Counted from the stretch's first letter, positions 25,596-35,686 are shown. The stretch: DNA of 64,000 bases from Verrucomicrobiales bacterium (GCA_002726915.1 PBSY01000060.1:101834-165833), one strand, 5' to 3'. Numbers and translations are program-made. The notes: a model not told the origin generated them from the sequence alone.

Positions 25596-27470
25596 ATGAT
25601 TCCCCGCTTGTTTTTCGTTGCCTTGCTCGTCACACCGGTTCCCCTGATGGCTGCCGAGATGCCAAACTTCGTCTTTATCGTTTCTGAGGACAACTCTAAG
25701 CACTACCTAAAGCTGTTCGACGAAGGCGGCGCCGAAACTCCCCACATCGCCTCATTGGCAAAGAACGGGATAAAGTTCACTCGTGCCTTTTCCAACGCCC
25801 CAGTGTGCTCAACAGCGCGTACTACTCTCGCAACTGGCTGCTACGGGCCACGCATTGGGACTCAGTTTCATCGCCGCTCAAAAATGGCCGAGATGCCACA
25901 GAGTATTCGCATGTTTCAAGCTTACCTTCGCGACGCTGGTTATTACACCACCAACCAGGCAAAAAAGGATTACAACGCCATCGAGAGCAAGGGCACATGG
26001 GACGCATCTTCTTCGAAAGCGACCTGGCGGAATCGTCCTAGCGCGTCGCAGCCATTCTTTCACATGCAGAGTCACCCAGAGTCTCATGAAAGCCGATTAC
26101 ACTTCAGTGAGGAGTCCTACCAGAAAAATGAGACCGATCACGCCCCGTCTCAAGTGCACCTTCAACCTTACTTTCCAGACACTCCTTTGTTCCGATACAC
26201 CCGAGCCCGCTACCTTGACTGCATGCAAATCATAGACAGCATTGTCGAAGCAACGGTCGCCAAATTGGAGGAAGACGGAGTCCTCGAAGACACCTTCATC
26301 TTCTACTTCGGCGATCACGGCGGCGTAATGCCACGCGGAAAGGGTTATGCCTATGAGTCAGGCTTGCACGTGCCTCTCGTGGTTCGTATTCCAGAAAATT
26401 TTAAGCACCTTATCGACGCTAAAAAGGGAACCGAAAACCCTGGCTTCGTGAGCTTTATTGACTTCGGCCCTACCGTTCTCAACCTCGCTGGGCTTGAAGT
26501 TCCGGTCAACATGGACGGCATTCCGTTTCTTGGTAAGGGAACCGCTCTCGAAGAAGTGTCCCAGCGCGATACCACATTCGGCTACGCCGACCGCTTCGAC
26601 GAAAAGTATGAACAAATCAGAACCCTAAGGATCGGTAACTGGAAATACATGCGCAGCTTTCAGCCCTATTACCCCGATGGGATGCAGAACAATTATCGCT
26701 ACAAGCAACTCGCTTTCCGCGAGTGGCGAGAACTCTTCAATAAGGGCGAACTCGACGAAGCGCAGATTCAATTCTTTCAGCCAAAACCAGCCGAGTTACT
26801 CTTTGACCTCTCAACCGATCCCCACGAAATCAAGAATCTCGCTGATGATCTAATTCACCAGCCACGGCTCGTGGCGATGCGCGAACAACTCACCAAAACT
26901 TTGAAGAGTCTGCCCGATCTGAGCATGTATCCGGAAAACGTCCTTTACGATTCAGCAATGAACAATCCGGTCAAATATGGACAGGAACATCAAGAACAGA
27001 TTGGAAAGCTTATCGACACCGCCAATTTGATGCTTGAGCCTTTTCACGAAGCTCAGGCCGATCTTTCCGAGGCACTCGCTTCCGAAGACCCCTATCAACG
27101 CTACTGGGCAGCCACGGCCTGCGCCTACTTTGGCGAGGAAGCGAACGAATTAGCTGAACTTGCCCTGCCTTTGCTTGATGATGAAAACTGCATGGTTCGC
27201 GTAAGGGCAGCCGAGTTCCTCGGTGGCATCGGCAGAGTGGACCCGCGAGCCACCATTATCAGCGTCGTCAATTCGACAGACCATCCAGTAGAGCAGTTGA
27301 TCGCCCTTAATTCCGCCGCCTACTTTCACGAAAACATCAAAACAGCTTTCCCTTTCGACGCGAGTGATTTCGATGGTGTCACGGGAGAGCCAGCGCGTCG
27401 CATCCAGTACTTCGCCAACGACTGGTTAAATAATCCAAAAGGCTCTAGGTCAAAACAAAAGAAGAAGTGA
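25596..27470 (+). CDS. Secreted sulfatase with HEAT-like C-terminal repeats
   Basis: A 624-residue alkaline-phosphatase-superfamily sulfatase with a signal peptide (MIPRLFFVALLVTPVPLMAA). The metal-binding start is IVSEDNSKHY (about 28-37), and the formylglycine position is Cys71 in VCSTARTTLATG. The consensus for conversion is C-x-P/A-x-R; here it is C-S-T-A-R, so the third position differs. A second metal region reads FIFYFGDHGG (about 230-239), and the SGLHVPLVVRIP motif is present. About residues 480-600 look like HEAT repeats. It probably removes sulfate from a polysaccharide in the periplasm or outside. No formylglycine-generating enzyme or glycoside hydrolase is in the window. It is monocistronic. 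Confidence 0.9.
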   Translation: MIPRLFFVALLVTPVPLMAAEMPNFVFIVSEDNSKHYLKLFDEGGAETPHIASLAKNGIKFTRAFSNAPVCSTARTTLATGCYGPRIGTQFHRRSKMAEMPQSIRMFQAYLRDAGYYTTNQAKKDYNAIESKGTWDASSSKATWRNRPSASQPFFHMQSHPESHESRLHFSEESYQKNETDHAPSQVHLQPYFPDTPLFRYTRARYLDCMQIIDSIVEATVAKLEEDGVLEDTFIFYFGDHGGVMPRGKGYAYESGLHVPLVVRIPENFKHLIDAKKGTENPGFVSFIDFGPTVLNLAGLEVPVNMDGIPFLGKGTALEEVSQRDTTFGYADRFDEKYEQIRTLRIGNWKYMRSFQPYYPDGMQNNYRYKQLAFREWRELFNKGELDEAQIQFFQPKPAELLFDLSTDPHEIKNLADDLIHQPRLVAMREQLTKTLKSLPDLSMYPENVLYDSAMNNPVKYGQEHQEQIGKLIDTANLMLEPFHEAQADLSEALASEDPYQRYWAATACAYFGEEANELAELALPLLDDENCMVRVRAAEFLGGIGRVDPRATIISVVNSTDHPVEQLIALNSAAYFHENIKTAFPFDASDFDGVTGEPARRIQYFANDWLNNPKGSRSKQKKK

Positions 27471-27539
27471 CCCGCCGGAAAAAGGTTGGGCTAATGCCTC
27501 ACATAAGTCACTCATGACCGACTCCAACTCAGTGTCCCC

Positions 27540-28478
27540 CTAAAATAAAAACGCCTCAACGAAGGACTGCCAGACCGTAGACCGAGGCACCTTAATGCGG
27601 CGGCTTATCACTGCCTCAAAGCCGGCCAGTTCGAGCTTACTCAACGTTTTTCGAGCCAAAATCTTCGGGAGTCTGGTGCAGAGCCTCGCTCTCATGCAGT
27701 TCACTTGTCGACTGTAGGTATCACCTGCCTCGAGAAACTCCTCACACTTACTGGCCCAACGCTTAAAGACAGGCTCCCCTATCGCAGCAGCAACCGGTTT
27801 CCCAGGAGTCCACCCGGCCTCAATCATTTCGGCCCTTGGAAGATAACAGCGTCCTGCGGGAAGATCCTCATGAAGATCCCGCAGGATATTTACCAGTTGA
27901 AGAGCCTGACCGAGCTTTCTGCCACTTATTAGCATCTCCTCTGCTAGTTCGGGTGCTGCAAAATTCCGGCCGAGATTGGTGAATCCTACTTTGGTCCAGA
28001 ACTCACCAACACAACCGGCGACCCAGTAAGTATAGCGCAAAAGGTCCTCGCTTTTTTCGCAAACAACAATGCCTTTTTCCTCCAAGCAGGTGGCATCCCA
28101 TGTCTGGCCGTGAATGATCGTCAGGATCACCTCGCTGAGATGCTCGCGGTTCGCAGGGTCGATGGATTGATACCACGAAAACAGATCAGCCTGACGCTTC
28201 AGTAATGCCGCTTCACCGGGATGCTCCAAGCTCAAGGCAACTCTTTCCAAACCCTCCACCGACGTAGCCGAACCCTCGATCAATAGTCGGATGGAATTCA
28301 AAAGTTCCAACCGTTCACTAGACTCTATTCCTGAGGCATCTGCGACCGTGTCAGATAGACGGGCCAGCAGGTAGCCGAGCGAAACGGTCTCCCGCATTCC
28401 GGCAGGGAGCAAACGCATGCTCAAATAAAAGGAACGCGAGACCGACTTCAGCAGCGCGTTATGATCTTCTAAGGGCAT
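27540..28478 (-). CDS. Squalene/phytoene synthase family protein
   Basis: A 312-residue trans-isoprenyl diphosphate head-to-head synthase. The first aspartate-rich motif is LARLSDTVAD (Asp43 and Asp47), and the second is LQLVNILRDLHEDLPAGRCY with the conserved N, RD and ED. These bind the Mg-diphosphate groups of FPP or GGPP. Which product, squalene or phytoene, cannot be told from sequence; no hopanoid or carotenoid genes are adjacent. It starts 5 bases after the DAHP synthase stop, so it is part of the moeA-aroF operon. Confidence 0.9.
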   Translation of the reverse strand: MPLEDHNALLKSVSRSFYLSMRLLPAGMRETVSLGYLLARLSDTVADASGIESSERLELLNSIRLLIEGSATSVEGLERVALSLEHPGEAALLKRQADLFSWYQSIDPANREHLSEVILTIIHGQTWDATCLEEKGIVVCEKSEDLLRYTYWVAGCVGEFWTKVGFTNLGRNFAAPELAEEMLISGRKLGQALQLVNILRDLHEDLPAGRCYLPRAEMIEAGWTPGKPVAAAIGEPVFKRWASKCEEFLEAGDTYSRQVNCMRARLCTRLPKILARKTLSKLELAGFEAVISRRIKVPRSTVWQSFVEAFLF

Positions 28479-28483
28479 ACCGC

Positions 28484-29530
28484 TTATCCCAACGTATCTG
28501 CCGCCTCGCGGATAATTCTTTCAGTGGTGGCCCAATTGATGCATGGATCAGTAACGGACTGCCCCCATGTCATCTGCGAACGGTCGTCGAGAATTTTCTG
28601 ATTTCCTTCAACGATATTACTTTCCAACATCGCGCCCACCACCCATCGGTTGCCATCATTACGCTGCCTCATAATCTCCTCGAAGACACCCGGCATTTTT
28701 TCGTAATCCTTGCAACAGTTGGCGTGACTCGCATCGGTGACAATTGCTGGGGAAACCCCTCCAGCTTCGAGGCTGGCAATTGCCTCGTTTACAGATACTT
28801 CGTCGAAGTTGGGACCTCCATCGCCACCACGCAGCACGGTGTGGCAACTTGCATTGCCCCTCGTACTGACCATCGAAGCGACTCCCTCAGGGCTGATACC
28901 AAAGAATGTCTGCGGAGCAATCGCAGCCTTCAGTGCATTCACCACCGCGGTCATGCCACCATAGGTTGTATTCTTGAATCCAACCGGCATAGACAATCCG
29001 GATGCCATCTGACGATGAGTCTGCGATTCGACTGTTCTCGCTCCAATGGCAGCCCAACAGATCAGATCAGCGATATATTGCGGCGTGATCGGATCGAGAA
29101 ATTCCGTCGCAGTAGGCAGTCCAATATCGAGAACATCCCTTAGCAATTTTCGAGCGGTGCGCAATCCCTCAGGCAAATTGGCTGTCCCATCGAGATCAGG
29201 ATCCATGATCAAACCCTTCCAACCTACCGAAGTCCGTGGCTTCTCGAAGTAAACACGCATTACAATTTCAATCCGGTCCTTCACCTCTTCGCCCAAGCCC
29301 GCCAACTTCTCAGCATACTCAATTCCCTGATTGGGATCGTGAATGGAGCAAGGCCCCACAATCACGATAAAACGATCTGATTTTCCCTGGAGAATATCTT
29401 CGATCCGCTTTCGAGATTCCGTTACTGTCGACGCCTGCTGATTCGTACGGGGTTGTTCATGAGTCAACAGCGCCGGCGCCGGAAGCGGGACGTTGAATAC
29501 GACATTTAAATCTGTGGCCTGAGCCGTCAT
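28484..29530 (-). CDS. aroF: 3-deoxy-7-phosphoheptulonate (DAHP) synthase, class I AroF/G/H type
   Basis: DAHP synthase condenses phosphoenolpyruvate and erythrose 4-phosphate, the entry step of the shikimate pathway. With ATG 29530 the protein has 348 residues and GPCSIHD falls at 59-65, matching the well-studied AroF/G/H enzymes; a TTG at 29587 would add 19 atypical residues. Other signatures are VYFEKPRTSVGWKGL, LPTATEFLDP and VTDASHANCCKDY with the metal cysteine and histidine. It lies between the frameshifted moeA and the squalene/phytoene synthase gene. The symbol marks the family; the feedback type (Phe, Tyr, Trp) is not determined. Confidence 0.93.
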   Translation of the reverse strand: MTAQATDLNVVFNVPLPAPALLTHEQPRTNQQASTVTESRKRIEDILQGKSDRFIVIVGPCSIHDPNQGIEYAEKLAGLGEEVKDRIEIVMRVYFEKPRTSVGWKGLIMDPDLDGTANLPEGLRTARKLLRDVLDIGLPTATEFLDPITPQYIADLICWAAIGARTVESQTHRQMASGLSMPVGFKNTTYGGMTAVVNALKAAIAPQTFFGISPEGVASMVSTRGNASCHTVLRGGDGGPNFDEVSVNEAIASLEAGGVSPAIVTDASHANCCKDYEKMPGVFEEIMRQRNDGNRWVVGAMLESNIVEGNQKILDDRSQMTWGQSVTDPCINWATTERIIREAADTLG

Positions 29531-29587
29531 AGTTCCAAACGAGTCGTGGTTGACCCACTCAGTGTCAAGGAAGCGCTTTGCTGTCAA

Positions 29588-30771
29588 TCAGATCGACCAA
29601 ATTTCCACCTCTTCTCCAACTTTTGCTGTCGCTTCAGGTTCCAACCTTACAAGACAGTTAGACTTACTCAGACCAAAAATAGCATGGGATTGCTGGGTCC
29701 CCGACAACCTAACCTCGTGATCCTGCACAATTCCCCTCAAGTAATGAGGTCGATCCCCAGGATTGGTCATAATTTCGGCAGCAATCGCCGTTTTACGGCT
29801 CTCTATCACATCATCCAAACGATGGCCCAACAATCGTTGAACCACAGGCTCCACAAAAAGGGAAAAAGTAACGAACGCTGAGACTGGATTACCAGGCAGC
29901 CCGAAGACCATCGTTCCGTCCTCGTGCCGGCCAAACACGAACGGTTTGCCGGGCTTCACCCTCACTCGCCAAAAATCTGTAACCACTCCGAGATCCGAAA
30001 GGACCTCTCTGACAAAGTCACGCTCACCGACGGACACGCCTCCCGCGATAACCAAGATATCGGCAGTCGATAGAGCCTGCCCTATCTTTCCCCGGAGTTC
30101 TTCAATTTGATCGACGGCATGAGAAGTCGCCGCGACCCCCCCGCCCGCGTCACGGCCGTCTGCAGCAAAGGTCCATTGCTGTTGTATATCTCTCCCGGCG
30201 ACAAAGGCATTCCGGGTTCGACCAACTCATCACCTGTGGTCACGATCTGAACCAGAGGACGCGAATGCACCGGAATCTCGGAAATTCCCTGAGAAGCCAG
30301 CAATCCGATCCGAGCCGGAGTCACTATCGTCCCTGAGTCGAGCAAGCGCTGCCCCGCGCAAACATCTCCTCCTCGTCGCCTTATATTTTCGCCCTCGACG
30401 ACACCTTCAATGATGGTGATTTTTTCACCATCTCGCACGACGTCCTCCTGCATGATTACCGCGTCAGCACCTGCCGGTATAGGGGCGCCCGTAAAGATGC
30501 GTATCGCTCCACCGCTTGCTAGTTCGAACCCCTGGTCGAGCCCCGCTGCCTGAGTTTCATCTCCTACCTTGAGAACATTTCCACTCGCCGCTTCTGAGGC
30601 TTTCACGGCGTAGCCGTCCATACTGGAATTATCGAACGGAGGCGAGTCCACCGCCCCAACGATATCCTGTGCCAAAAGCTGATCAAGGCCCAGCTCAAGC
30701 GGTAACCAAATCACCGGCCCAGGTTGGGCCTGCTCTAGGATTCGGAGCCGCGCTTCAGATTCTTCCAACAT
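29588..30771 (-). pseudogene. moeA: Molybdopterin molybdotransferase moeA, frameshifted at a G7 tract
   Basis: MoeA inserts molybdate into adenylated molybdopterin. Two minus-strand frames make one gene. The 5' part (30771 to about 30140) has FDNSSMDGYAVK, FTGAPIPAGADAVIMQED and IVTTGDELVEPG, then runs into nonsense after VTRAGG and stops near 30082. The 3' part, in another frame, reads GVAATSHAVDQIEELRGKIG, DILVIAGGVSVGERDFV, RVKPGKPFVFG and FGLPGNPVSAF and ends at 29588. Adding one G to the seven-G run (C7 at 30136-30142 on the plus strand) restores about 394 residues, the normal MoeA length. Genuine loss would impair molybdoenzymes; sequencing error is an equal possibility. Confidence 0.85.
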
Positions 30772-31331
30772 AGGCCTAAATCAAAGAATTAACTGCGACC
30801 GGTGTCAAACACGCAGACCAACATCCTGGATATCGGGCGGCACGTCCTCGAACGGGATCGCGTCAATAGCCCAGCTTTGAATCCCTTCCCTTTGGAGAGG
30901 CTGTATTTATCGCTCATTTTCCAACGGGATCCGTCCATTTCTTGGTTGGGCCAGCATCGAAGTCAAGGCGGCCGCAAATGATAGCTCAATCCGCTAGCCG
31001 GGCGACTCTTTTCGATCTCACTAGGTGAGATCACTACTGGGCCGTTTCTTAAGGTTCAACTTTTTCAGAAAGCGTCCAACTCAACCAGTCTGTCACAGGA
31101 TTTCCCCGACTCCTAACCAGACCTATCAGCGTGCTCCACCCGTGATAGCTGACAAAGGCTCTAAATTTCCCGACTCAGGACAAGAGGTCGGCAAGAGAAG
31201 TGTGATGTGCAGGCATAAAAATGATGGATGCGACCACCTGCCTGTCGAGGAAACAGCCTATTCGGTTTTCGGAAGACTCAGTGGCGCCCTACGAAAATTC
31301 GTCGTAGATTCCGTCCTTCCCGACGTCATCC
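30772..31331. other. 560-base intergenic region between moeA and tgt
   Basis: This gap separates divergent moeA and tgt and must contain their promoters. An open stretch on the plus strand at 31025-31354 has no family resemblance, runs into the tgt start and has a random-looking composition, so it is not called. No tRNA-like fold, riboswitch or clear hairpin with a T-run was found. Confidence 0.35.
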
Positions 31332-32465
31332 ATGTTCACCCTGCTGAAAACTGACTCCGAAACGGCGGCCCGTCGCGGCCGACTCGAGCTCGCTCATGGA
31401 GAGGTTGAGACGCCCGCTTTCATGCCGGTCGGGACTCGGGGGACTGTAAAGTCCGTTCATCCGCAAGAGTTGACGGACCCTGCTCTTGATTGCCGAATTG
31501 TTCTGGGAAACACCTACCACCTTTATCTGCGCCCCGGGACCGAAGCGCTCGACGAGTTCGGTGGCCTCCACAATTTCATGCAATGGGATCGCCCCATTTT
31601 GACCGATTCGGGCGGCTACCAGGTTTTCTCCCTTTCGAAACTTCGGAAAATCACAGAGGAAGGAGTCCGATTTCAGAGCCATATCGACGGCAGCCCACTG
31701 TTTTTGACCCCCGAGTCCGTGCTGGAGATTCAGCGCTCCATCGGCAGCGACATCTGCATGATTCTCGACGAGTGCCCACCTTATCCCTGCAAGCGCGACT
31801 ATGCCGAGAATTCTCTCACCCTAACCCAGAAATGGGCCGTTAAAGCGCGGGAATGGATCGAGGCCAACCGCCCACCGGGTCAGCGCTACTTCGGCATTGT
31901 CCAGGGGGCCTGCTACCCCGAGCTTCGAGAAAAGGCAGCCCTTGATCTCGTTAATCTCGACTTCGATGGATACGCAATCGGTGGACTCTCGGTTGGAGAA
32001 CCCCTGCCCGACATGCTTAAAGCAGTCGATGTTGCCGCGCCCATTCTGCCGGAAACCAAGCCACGCTACGCCATGGGACTCGGCCAGCCCGATCAGTTAC
32101 TTGAGTTAGTTTCCCGCGGCGTAGACATGTTCGATTGTGTCCTCCCGACCCGTGTTGCCCGCAACGGCACCGCCTACACGCCCGAGGGAACCATCAACCT
32201 TAAGAATGCCAAGTGGGAAAAAAGCCGTGAACCGCTTGCCACCGAAGGCAAAACGCATCCTCTATGCGAGGGATTCTCGAAGGGATATCTTCGTCACCTC
32301 ATCAAAAACGACGAAATCCTTGGCCTCAGGCTACTGACGCTCCATAATGTCACGTTTTATCTCCACTTGATGAAACGGGTTCGTGGTGCTATAGAGGCCG
32401 GCACGTTCGCCGAATTTAAGGCAGATTTTATTACCCGATACCGCGGTAAAAAGATCGTTCCATGA
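31332..32465 (+). CDS. tgt: Queuine tRNA-ribosyltransferase (tRNA-guanine transglycosylase)
   Basis: TGT swaps guanine 34 of GUN-anticodon tRNAs for the queuosine precursor. The 377-residue enzyme has LTDSGGYQVFSL (with Asp92), FGIVQGACY, IGGLSVGE and the catalytic-aspartate region GVDMFDCVLPTR. The zinc site normally reads C-x-C-x2-C followed by a distant His. Here the aligned positions are Lys307, His309, Cys312 and His338, so the first ligand is lost and the second is His. It heads the tgt-yajC-secDF operon, a common arrangement, with 47 bases to yajC. Confidence 0.95.
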   Translation: MFTLLKTDSETAARRGRLELAHGEVETPAFMPVGTRGTVKSVHPQELTDPALDCRIVLGNTYHLYLRPGTEALDEFGGLHNFMQWDRPILTDSGGYQVFSLSKLRKITEEGVRFQSHIDGSPLFLTPESVLEIQRSIGSDICMILDECPPYPCKRDYAENSLTLTQKWAVKAREWIEANRPPGQRYFGIVQGACYPELREKAALDLVNLDFDGYAIGGLSVGEPLPDMLKAVDVAAPILPETKPRYAMGLGQPDQLLELVSRGVDMFDCVLPTRVARNGTAYTPEGTINLKNAKWEKSREPLATEGKTHPLCEGFSKGYLRHLIKNDEILGLRLLTLHNVTFYLHLMKRVRGAIEAGTFAEFKADFITRYRGKKIVP

Positions 32466-32512
32466 ATACAAGGCGTCTTTTTGTTTAAACAGATCAAATT
32501 TAAAGAAAAGTT

Positions 32513-32911
32513 ATGATAGCTCATCTCCTTATCCTCGCCCAAGAAGCCGCACCTGCCGCACCCGCTGGAGCAGAAGGCGCCCCTGCCGGCGGCGGCCTCG
32601 GCATGTTTGTTCCCATGATTCTGATCATGGTGATGTTTTACTTCATTCTGATCCGCCCCCAGCGTAAGCAGCAGAAGGCCCAAGAGGAGATGCGCAAAAC
32701 ACTCGGCAAGGGCGATAAGGTCGTCTCCGTCGGCGGAATTCACGGTCTCGTGACCGGAATGGCCGATAAGACCGTATCCGTGAAGGTTTCTGACGGTATC
32801 AGCTTGAAGTTCGACCGCTCTGCGATCGCTTCTGTCGATCCAAAGGGAGGTAAAGAACACGATATTTCCGACGAAGCTGAGGTCGAAGCGGCAGAGGAAG
32901 AAGACAGCTGA
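32513..32911 (+). CDS. yajC: Preprotein translocase subunit YajC
   Basis: A small (132-residue) partner of the SecDF complex. It has a short Ala/Pro/Gly-rich N-terminus, one membrane helix (FVPMILIMVMFYFILI, about 32-47), the conserved RPQRKQQKAQEEM, the KGDKVVSVGGIHGLV segment and an acidic tail. It lies between tgt and secDF, its standard context. Confidence 0.95.
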   Translation: MIAHLLILAQEAAPAAPAGAEGAPAGGGLGMFVPMILIMVMFYFILIRPQRKQQKAQEEMRKTLGKGDKVVSVGGIHGLVTGMADKTVSVKVSDGISLKFDRSAIASVDPKGGKEHDISDEAEVEAAEEEDS

Positions 32912-32982
32912 TCCCATTTGCGAAAGCTCCCCGTAAATCACCCGTCACCACCCCACTTCCGTTGTTTTAATCCCGCAAACCC

Positions 32983-35505
32983 ATGCCAGATCAAGAAGGC
33001 CAGGCAACCACAACAACCGACGCAGCCGCCGACGTGACGGCAGAAACTATTTCTGCTTCAGAATCGACGGTCCCCGGCATCCAGGAAACCCCCGATCCAG
33101 CGCCCGAAGAAACTGCAGTGGAAACAGTCCAGTCCGCGGTCGAAACACTCAGTGAAGCAGCCTCCACCGGCATTTCCTCACAGATGACTTTCCTACTCGG
33201 GCTTGGTCTTCTGGGCCTCTTCATTTACTACTTTGCAACCGAATCTGCCAAGCGTCGGCGCATGGCTGGAACTTCACTCGCCGTCTTAATCACCGGCCTC
33301 AGCGTGTGGCTCTATAGCTCCCTCGGACTGGAAAAGGGCATCGAACTCCAAGGTGGAGTTTCCATGCAGATCAAAATCAGCCCCGGTGGTGAAGGAGAAA
33401 TCACTCCGACTCAGCAGCAGCAAGTCATCGACGTGCTCAACAAACGACTCAATTCACTTGGAACGAGCGAGGTGATTCTCGCGCCAACAGGCGAGGATGG
33501 GATCTTTCTGCAGATGCCCGGCGTGGGCCAAGAAAAGCTCAAAGAGATTGAGGCGATTCTCGAACAGGTCGCCAAACTGGAGTTTTCGATCCTCCACCCC
33601 CAGAGCAACGTTTTGGCAGGGCAGGTTGCGGCTGGAGGCCAGGTAGTGCCTGGTTATGAGGCACTTCCCTATAAGCCTGATAGTCTTGAGGATGGAAAAG
33701 AAGGGCCCATCACACGCTATGGACTCGTGAAAATCAAACGCGACATGGAAGGAGAAAATGTGAGCAGTGCCGGCTATTTCTACGGAGATTCCGGACACTC
33801 CATCAGCGTATCTTTCACCAGTGATGGAGCCAAAATCATGGGACCACTTACCCGTGAAAACACCAACCAGCCGCTCGCGATCATCATGGACGACGTCATT
33901 CTTTCGTCTCCGGTCATCCGCGAACCTTTTGCCCAAGGATGTTCCATCACGGGCGACTTCTCTCGAGAAGAAGCACAATTGCTTGCCTCCGCACTCGAAA
34001 ACCCGCTGGAAAACCCAATCGAGATAGAATATTCAAACTTCATCAGCCCCACCATGGGTGAAGCTACAATTAAGCAGGGCATCATGGCCGGTGTTGCGGG
34101 TCTCGCCCTAACCCTGCTTTTCATTCTGATCTACTATCGCTTCGCCGGTTTCCTTGCCCTACTAGGCCTCGGCATCAGTATAGCCATCATTTTCGGAACG
34201 ATGGCCATGTTTCAATTTACTCTGACTTTGCCCGGTATCGCAGGGATTATCCTCACCATTGGCGTTGCGATCGATGCGAACGTGCTCATTTACGAACGAC
34301 TTCGCGAAGAACTGAAAGCGGGGAAATCGCTCAAGGCGGCGATCGATACTGCCTACGAGAAAGCATTTTCTGCGATTATTGATGCAAACATCACCACCTT
34401 GATTACCGCGATCATTCTCTACTCTCTGGCCGCCGGGACAGTTAAGGGATTCGCTATTACACTTATCATCGGTATTTTTGCTACCCTGTTTTCGGCCCTG
34501 CTCGTGACACGGGTGTGCTTCAACTGGGCTACCGAAACAAACCTCCTCAAGAAGCTTAGCTTCATGAATATGGTGCCTGATAGAGCGATCGATTTCCTTG
34601 GTAAACGCAAGGCCTGCATGTTTCTATCCCTAACCGTAGTGACCGCTTCACTCATTCTCGTTCCAACGATGGATCCGCGTGGTGTCGAGCTTAAAGGAGG
34701 TGACTCAATAACGATTCAGTCGGCTGAAGGCCTCAGCGTCGATAAGATTTCGGAGTCTCTCGCAGATCTCGATCTGGGTGGTGAACCTATCGTTCAGGCG
34801 CAAAAGCCAGTTGGTGCTGAAGGAGAGTTTTTCCTCATTCGAGCTGCCGACAACACGGCAGATCAAATTGTCGAGCATCTGCAGGAAGATTTGGACGTCA
34901 GCCTCAAAGACACCACCGTAGCTTCCGTAGGTTCAGCCATCGGTCAGTCTATGTTGATCTCTTCGGGAATCGCGCTACTTATCGGTATTGGTGCTATCTT
35001 AATCTACGTAACTTTACGGTTTGAGTTTGCCTTCGCCCTTGGGGCAATCGCCGCGCTTTTTCACGATTTAATCGTGGTGGCGGGCATCACCACCCTAATC
35101 GGCCAGGAGTTCACCCTCATCACCGTTGGTGCTTTCCTAACTATTGCCGGTTATTCCATCAACGATACCATCGTGGTATTCGATCGAGTCCGTGAAGGTC
35201 TCGCAACCAAGCGAGGCAATATCAAGGACATCATGAACGACTCGCTCAACCGGACACTCGCTCGAACTTTACTGACGAGTTTGACCACGTTGATCACGGT
35301 ATTTGTCCTCTTCCTTTTTGGAGGTCCCGGCCTTCGTAACTTTGCACTCACTCTCATCATCGGTGTGATTATCGGAACCTACTCCTCGATTTTTATTGCT
35401 TCCCCCATCGTTCTCTGGTGGGCCCGTAAGTCAGGAACTAACCTGCGCCGCGAGGTTCTCGATGCCGAGATGTCGAAAGTGGAAGCCGTAGGAACCGCGA
35501 ACTGA
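32983..35505 (+). CDS. secDF: Protein translocase SecDF, single-chain fusion
   Basis: SecD and SecF are joined in one 840-residue protein that uses the proton gradient to pull exported proteins outward. After a Ser/Thr/Glu-rich lead of about 65 residues come TM1 (about 70-85) and a second short helix, the SecD start motif GIELQGGVSM, the P1 domain and helices around 355-520 with IGVAIDANVLIYERLREE. The SecF half begins at about 545, with MDPRGVELKGGDSI and a five-helix block including IAGYSINDTIVVFDRVRE. A good intrinsic terminator follows at 35538-35565. Confidence 0.96.
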   Translation: MPDQEGQATTTTDAAADVTAETISASESTVPGIQETPDPAPEETAVETVQSAVETLSEAASTGISSQMTFLLGLGLLGLFIYYFATESAKRRRMAGTSLAVLITGLSVWLYSSLGLEKGIELQGGVSMQIKISPGGEGEITPTQQQQVIDVLNKRLNSLGTSEVILAPTGEDGIFLQMPGVGQEKLKEIEAILEQVAKLEFSILHPQSNVLAGQVAAGGQVVPGYEALPYKPDSLEDGKEGPITRYGLVKIKRDMEGENVSSAGYFYGDSGHSISVSFTSDGAKIMGPLTRENTNQPLAIIMDDVILSSPVIREPFAQGCSITGDFSREEAQLLASALENPLENPIEIEYSNFISPTMGEATIKQGIMAGVAGLALTLLFILIYYRFAGFLALLGLGISIAIIFGTMAMFQFTLTLPGIAGIILTIGVAIDANVLIYERLREELKAGKSLKAAIDTAYEKAFSAIIDANITTLITAIILYSLAAGTVKGFAITLIIGIFATLFSALLVTRVCFNWATETNLLKKLSFMNMVPDRAIDFLGKRKACMFLSLTVVTASLILVPTMDPRGVELKGGDSITIQSAEGLSVDKISESLADLDLGGEPIVQAQKPVGAEGEFFLIRAADNTADQIVEHLQEDLDVSLKDTTVASVGSAIGQSMLISSGIALLIGIGAILIYVTLRFEFAFALGAIAALFHDLIVVAGITTLIGQEFTLITVGAFLTIAGYSINDTIVVFDRVREGLATKRGNIKDIMNDSLNRTLARTLLTSLTTLITVFVLFLFGGPGLRNFALTLIIGVIIGTYSSIFIASPIVLWWARKSGTNLRREVLDAEMSKVEAVGTAN

Positions 35506-35537
35506 GGAGCTGCAGTAATCTGTTTGAACACAAGTCG

Positions 35538-35565
35538 AGAGTGCGGACAATCCGCGCTCTTTTTT
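35538..35565 (+). terminator. Intrinsic terminator of the tgt-yajC-secDF operon
   Basis: Inverted repeat agagtgcgga-caa-tccgcgctct (10-bp stem with one G-T pair, 3-base loop) followed by a T-run, starting 32 bases after the secDF stop. Confidence 0.85.
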
Positions 35566-35686
35566 ATCGACATCAGCTTCGGCGATCTTACGTCGCGTGG
35601 CGCACCTTATTTCTGCGTTCACCCACCAGCATTTCTTGGGTCTGCATGAGCTATGCCCAACGCTTCGTTGAGCGTGGCTCGAAGTC

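Noticed and set aside
31025..31354. 109-codon open frame upstream of and overlapping the tgt start
   Set aside because: No family resemblance, random-looking composition and overlap with the conserved tgt start.
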